This document shows, piece by piece, positions 13,482 to 15,794 of a stretch of DNA of 15,794 bases (positions are counted from its first letter, which is position 1; each line of letters opens with the position of its first letter). The DNA is from an uncultured Dorea sp. Its GTDB lineage: Bacteria > Bacillota_A > Clostridia > Lachnospirales > Lachnospiraceae. The stretch covers positions 1 through 15,794 of the forward strand of contig CAJTRM010000045.1 of NCBI GenBank assembly GCA_910578865.1. The letters run 5' to 3'. Under the pieces are notes generated by a model. The model did no database searches, was not told where the DNA came from, and worked only from the letters and a program-made list of their open reading frames with translations. Both the position numbers and the translations under genes were made by a program.

Positions 13482-13692
13482 CCCTTAGTTTACTAAGGGC
13501 GCAATTATACACCACCCAGAGGTTGGTGCATTGCGTTCTCCGAAGGCTCCTCGCCGGAGGGCTGTGATTTTCCGCAGTCAAGGTCTGCTCCAAATCAAAC
13601 AGGGGACGCTACGCTTCCCCTGCGCTGGCTGCCGCCAGCTACCCTTTTGTGGACTTGCCATCTGGGGACACCTTGCAATGCAAGCTGTTCCC
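13482..13692. other. Candidate origin of transfer (oriT) with serial hairpins
   Basis: On the minus strand a stem-loop (CGCAAT..CACCAaCC / GGgTGGTG..ATTGCG, 13500-13535) leads into TGCGCCCTTA (13494-13503), resembling the GCGC-CCT nick core of MOBQ-type oriTs, which also lies next to a hairpin. Further hairpins follow: CCCTTAGT/ACTAAGGG (13482-13499), CAGGGGA/TCCCCTG (13600-13622), GCTGGC/GCCAGC (13624-13639) and a 14-bp stem with two mismatches (13664-13692). It lies between DUF3847 and the relaxase, as oriTs of such elements often do. Confidence 0.6.
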
Positions 13693-13740
13693 AGCCGACA
13701 AGTTTCATAAAATATGCTATCTTTTCGATAAGCAATAAAG

Positions 13741-13746
13741 TATAAT
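13741..13746 (+). promoter_or_regulatory. Possible -10 box of the tfoX-like gene
   Basis: A perfect TATAAT lies 37 bp before the ATG of the TfoX-like gene, at the edge of the AT-rich insert. No good -35 box is visible (TATCTT at 17 bp), so the call is weak. Confidence 0.4.
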
Positions 13747-13782
13747 GAAGTCAGTAATAAATTTAGAAATTGAGGTAAAGTT

Positions 13783-14103
13783 ATGGCATCCAGCAAAGAA
13801 TATTTAGAATTTATTTTAGGTCAGTTATCTGGCTTGAATGAAATTACCTATCGAGCTATGATGGGCGAATTTGTCATTTATTATCGTGGTAAGATTGTAG
13901 GCGGTATCTATGATGATAGATTACTTGTTAAACCAGTAAAATCAGCAATAAGTTATATGCCAACGATTTCGTATGAGTTACCTTACGAGGGAGCAAAAGA
14001 AATGTTGTTGGTAGATGAAGTTGATAATAAAGAGTTTTTGACAGGATTGTTTAATGCTATGTATGAGGAATTGCCTACCCCTAAATCGAAAAAGAAGAAA
14101 TAA
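13783..14103 (+). CDS. TfoX N-terminal-domain protein
   Basis: A 106-residue protein matching the TfoX/Sxy N-terminal domain: YLEFILGQLSGLNEITYRAM, then MGEFVIYYRGKIVGGIYDDR and LLVKPVKSA, then a helix and a lysine-rich tail (PKSKKKK). In gamma-proteobacteria Sxy activates CRP-dependent competence genes. Stand-alone N-terminal domains in Firmicutes have no established role, so function here is open. An RBS (GAGG) precedes the ATG. It is AT-rich and, with the next gene, interrupts the usual DUF3847-oriT-relaxase order. Confidence 0.8.
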   Translation: MASSKEYLEFILGQLSGLNEITYRAMMGEFVIYYRGKIVGGIYDDRLLVKPVKSAISYMPTISYELPYEGAKEMLLVDEVDNKEFLTGLFNAMYEELPTPKSKKKK

Positions 14104-14134
14104 TAAAATAATAATTTGAGAGGAAGTGTTACTG

Positions 14135-14653
14135 ATGGAAAAGTTTAAGCCGTTTATTATACCTGTGGCATTATTGGTTTTAATTGACCAGACGGTTAAA
14201 ATAGTAATTTCAAAAGTATTTATGAAATGCGAATTTGATATAATAGCCAAAGTTTTAAGATTTAATCCAGAACTAAATACTCGTTTATCTTATGCTGGAA
14301 ATTTCTTCGAATTATTATCAAGTCCGTTTGTTACCATTTTATTGAATGTGTTTGTTTTGTTCCTCTTTTTTTCAGGATATATGCTATATCAGGCAAAAAG
14401 AGCACATATAAGTTTTTGGGTAAAAATAATAATGATTTGTGGCATATCGGGATGTTTATGTAGCTTGATTGATAAGCTGTTTTGGGGTGGAAGTTTAGAT
14501 TTTTTGCAGATACCTACCCTTTTTATTTTTGATTTGAAAGACTGCTATCTTACAGTTGCAGAAGTTATATTTGTTGCTATTGGAATTTTGAATAGCAAAG
14601 AAATATCGGTTAAAGAGTATTTACATTTTTGTTGTAACAAATTTAGCTTGTAA
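14135..14653 (+). CDS. Divergent signal peptidase II (LspA)-like membrane protein
   Basis: A 172-residue protein with four predicted membrane segments (about 8-27, 64-85, 93-112, 138-153) in the order of lipoprotein signal peptidase. The DQTVK motif (18-22) matches LspA's DQ..K, Asp113 in LIDKL matches the first catalytic Asp, and Asp136 in LKDCYL sits where NxADS carries the second. The NxG-F loop is altered to NPELNTRLSYAG and the GN before the first Asp is lost. It may cleave particular lipoproteins, resist LspA inhibitors or have changed function. ATG 14135 is preferred to GTG 14126 because GAGAGG lies 11 nt upstream. It lies 31 nt after the TfoX-like gene, probably one transcript. Confidence 0.78.
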   Translation: MEKFKPFIIPVALLVLIDQTVKIVISKVFMKCEFDIIAKVLRFNPELNTRLSYAGNFFELLSSPFVTILLNVFVLFLFFSGYMLYQAKRAHISFWVKIIMICGISGCLCSLIDKLFWGGSLDFLQIPTLFIFDLKDCYLTVAEVIFVAIGILNSKEISVKEYLHFCCNKFSL

Positions 14654-14741
14654 ACTTCTGGTTTATTATTTCTTATACATCGGGTCAACTTGCCCCGAAC
14701 TTTTACAACTAAATACCCGCCGCCCACACAGCGGCACACCG

Positions 14742-14775
14742 AGCAGGAAATCTGAAAAGGTCTCCTGCTTTTTTT
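14742..14775 (+). terminator. Terminator before the relaxase
   Basis: AGCAGGA (14742-14748) pairs perfectly with TCCTGCT (14763-14769) and is followed by a run of T residues. Small hairpins TCGGG/CCCGA (14680-14698), GCCGC/GCGGC (14719-14735) and GGTGG/CCACC (14796-14812) flank it. Confidence 0.72.
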
Positions 14776-14845
14776 CTGCCCTCTGCCCCAAATGAGGTGG
14801 TAAAACGCCACCCCATCCACCAATTACCGAAAGGAGGGACACGAA

Positions 14846-15794
14846 ATGCCCTGTCCACACAACGAAATCACGATTGTTCAGCGCAGCCAGCGACAGTCTG
14901 CGGTTGCCGCCGCTGCTTACCAGAGTGGCGAAAAGCTGTTCTGTGAATACGACCAGCAAGTGAAGCACTACCCAGAAAAGCGTGGTATCGTCCACAATGA
15001 AATCCTGCTCCCGGCAAATGCCCCACAGGAATATGCAGACCGCAATACCTTATGGAACGCCGCCGAAGCGGTGGAGAAGCAATGGAACTCCCAGCTTGCA
15101 AGGCGGTGGGTGCTTACCATCCCCAGAGAAATACCGCCAGACCAGTACGCTGTCCTTGTCCGGGAGTTTTGCCAGAAGCAGTTTGTTTCCAAAGGCATGA
15201 TTGCTGATTTTGCTATCCATGACCCCCATCCGCCGGGACATAATCCCCACGCCCATGTCCTGCTCACTATGAGGGCAATGGACGAACATGGAAAATGGCT
15301 TCCCAAGAGCCGCAAGGTTTATGACCTTGATGAAAACGGGGAACGGATAAAGCTGCCGTCCGGCAGGTGGAAAAGCCATAAAGAAGATACGGTTGACTGG
15401 AACGACCAGAAGTATTGTGAAATCTGGCGGCATGAATGGGAGGTCATCCAGAACCGCTATCTGGAAGCCAATGACCGCCCGGAGCGTGTGGACTTGCGTT
15501 CCTATGCCAGACAGGGGCTTGATGTTGTCCCTACTGTCCATGAGGGGGCTGCTGTCCGGCAGATGGAAAAGCGTGGTATCCAGACGAATATCGGCAACCT
15601 GAACCGGGAAATCAGAGCCGCCAACAGTCTGATGAAGTCCATCCGGCAGCTTATCCAAAACCTCAAAGGCTGGATTACCGAGCTGGGAGAAAAACGGAAA
15701 GAGCTGCTTGCACAAAAAGCGGCGGAGGAAGCGACACTTCTTCCCAATCTGCTGATGAAGTATATGGAGATACGCAAGGAAGAACGGAAGGACT
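14846..15794 (+). CDS. mobA: MobA/MobL family relaxase, N-terminal part (runs off the window)
   Basis: An open frame of 316 codons continues to the last base without a stop. It begins MPCPHNEITIVQRSQRQSAV, followed by AAAAYQSGEKLF with Tyr25 as the likely nicking tyrosine. The three-His metal motif sits in HDPHPPGHNPHAHVLL (His125-His137). This is the MOBQ-type MobA/MobL relaxase, which nicks oriT and pilots the strand during mobilization. After the relaxase domain a charged helical region begins (LNREIRAANSLMKSIRQLIQ onward). The ATG follows AAGGAGG with an 8-nt gap. Its GC-rich composition matches the DUF3847 operon, not the intervening insert. Confidence 0.95.
   Translation, partial: MPCPHNEITIVQRSQRQSAVAAAAYQSGEKLFCEYDQQVKHYPEKRGIVHNEILLPANAPQEYADRNTLWNAAEAVEKQWNSQLARRWVLTIPREIPPDQYAVLVREFCQKQFVSKGMIADFAIHDPHPPGHNPHAHVLLTMRAMDEHGKWLPKSRKVYDLDENGERIKLPSGRWKSHKEDTVDWNDQKYCEIWRHEWEVIQNRYLEANDRPERVDLRSYARQGLDVVPTVHEGAAVRQMEKRGIQTNIGNLNREIRAANSLMKSIRQLIQNLKGWITELGEKRKELLAQKAAEEATLLPNLLMKYMEIRKEERKD

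Larger units (their letters stand above)
9986..15794 (+). mobile_element. Left part of a third, mobilizable element
   Basis: It starts at the shared core and has its own arm pair (10076-10095), then tnpV, cargo, regulator, mobilization operon, oriT candidate and relaxase. The right end and integrase lie beyond the window. The boundary is inferred only from repeats and gene content; tnpV and the 10590 gene could instead be a further small insertion. Confidence 0.5.

Noticed and set aside
15050..15715. Long leftward frames at the right end of the window
   Set aside because: They are mirror frames of the GC-rich relaxase gene, which runs rightward with clear family motifs and a strong RBS.

Overview
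The window looks like a stack of mobile elements from a gut Clostridia genome, most likely Lachnospiraceae. This rests on Tn916-type integrases, a TnpV protein, a Cys-rich VLP / RepA_N-like / DUF3847 / MobA-MobL mobilization module, and a CptIN-like type III toxin-antitoxin locus, a type known from Coprococcus and Eubacterium rectale relatives. GC content changes sharply between blocks: GC-rich at 1-604 and over most of 11.4-15.8 kb, AT-rich elsewhere.

Region 1 (1 to about 3065) is the right end of a first integrative element. It holds the C-terminal half of a tyrosine integrase, a cargo pocket with a class III nucleotidyl-cyclase-like gene (765-1448) and a TIR-like gene (1625-2767), paired arm-type repeats, and a junction carrying an RBS, an ATG and the first codons of a low-molecular-weight protein tyrosine phosphatase (MIKILFVCHG). 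A 13-codon fossil of a second integrase tail lies between the two cargo genes. The pair may be an anti-phage signalling system, but the fossil suggests the genes could have arrived separately.

Region 2 (3053 to 9998) is a complete small integrative element of about 6.9 kb. It is bounded by a 13-bp identical core (TGCCACGGCAGGA) and by matching TTTACAGAG arm pairs. In order it holds a CptIN-like RNA antitoxin and toxin, an XRE-type regulator divergent from a small ORF plus a membrane zinc-ribbon protein, a 27-codon gene remnant, a serine resolvase with promoter-embedded repeats, a putative rolling-circle replication initiator whose start codon seems to have become ACG, an excisionase and a full-length tyrosine integrase.

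Region 3 (9986 to the end) looks like the left part of a third element at the same site. Its own arm pair (TTTACCAAT twice) lies about as far from the core as in region 2. It carries tnpV, an unrecognised gene with a possible HEPN-like motif, a leftward HTH regulator, a hairpin-rich leader, a compact operon (Cys-rich protein, RepA_N-like winged helix, DUF3847), a hairpin-rich oriT-like segment, an AT-rich two-gene insert (TfoX-like and signal-peptidase-II-like), and a MobA/MobL relaxase that runs off the window.

The overall reading is tandem accretion of three elements at one attachment site in the 5' end of an LMW-PTP gene. Each element's right end supplies a replacement ribosome-binding site and start for the disrupted host gene. 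All functional assignments come from reading motifs; no database search was possible.
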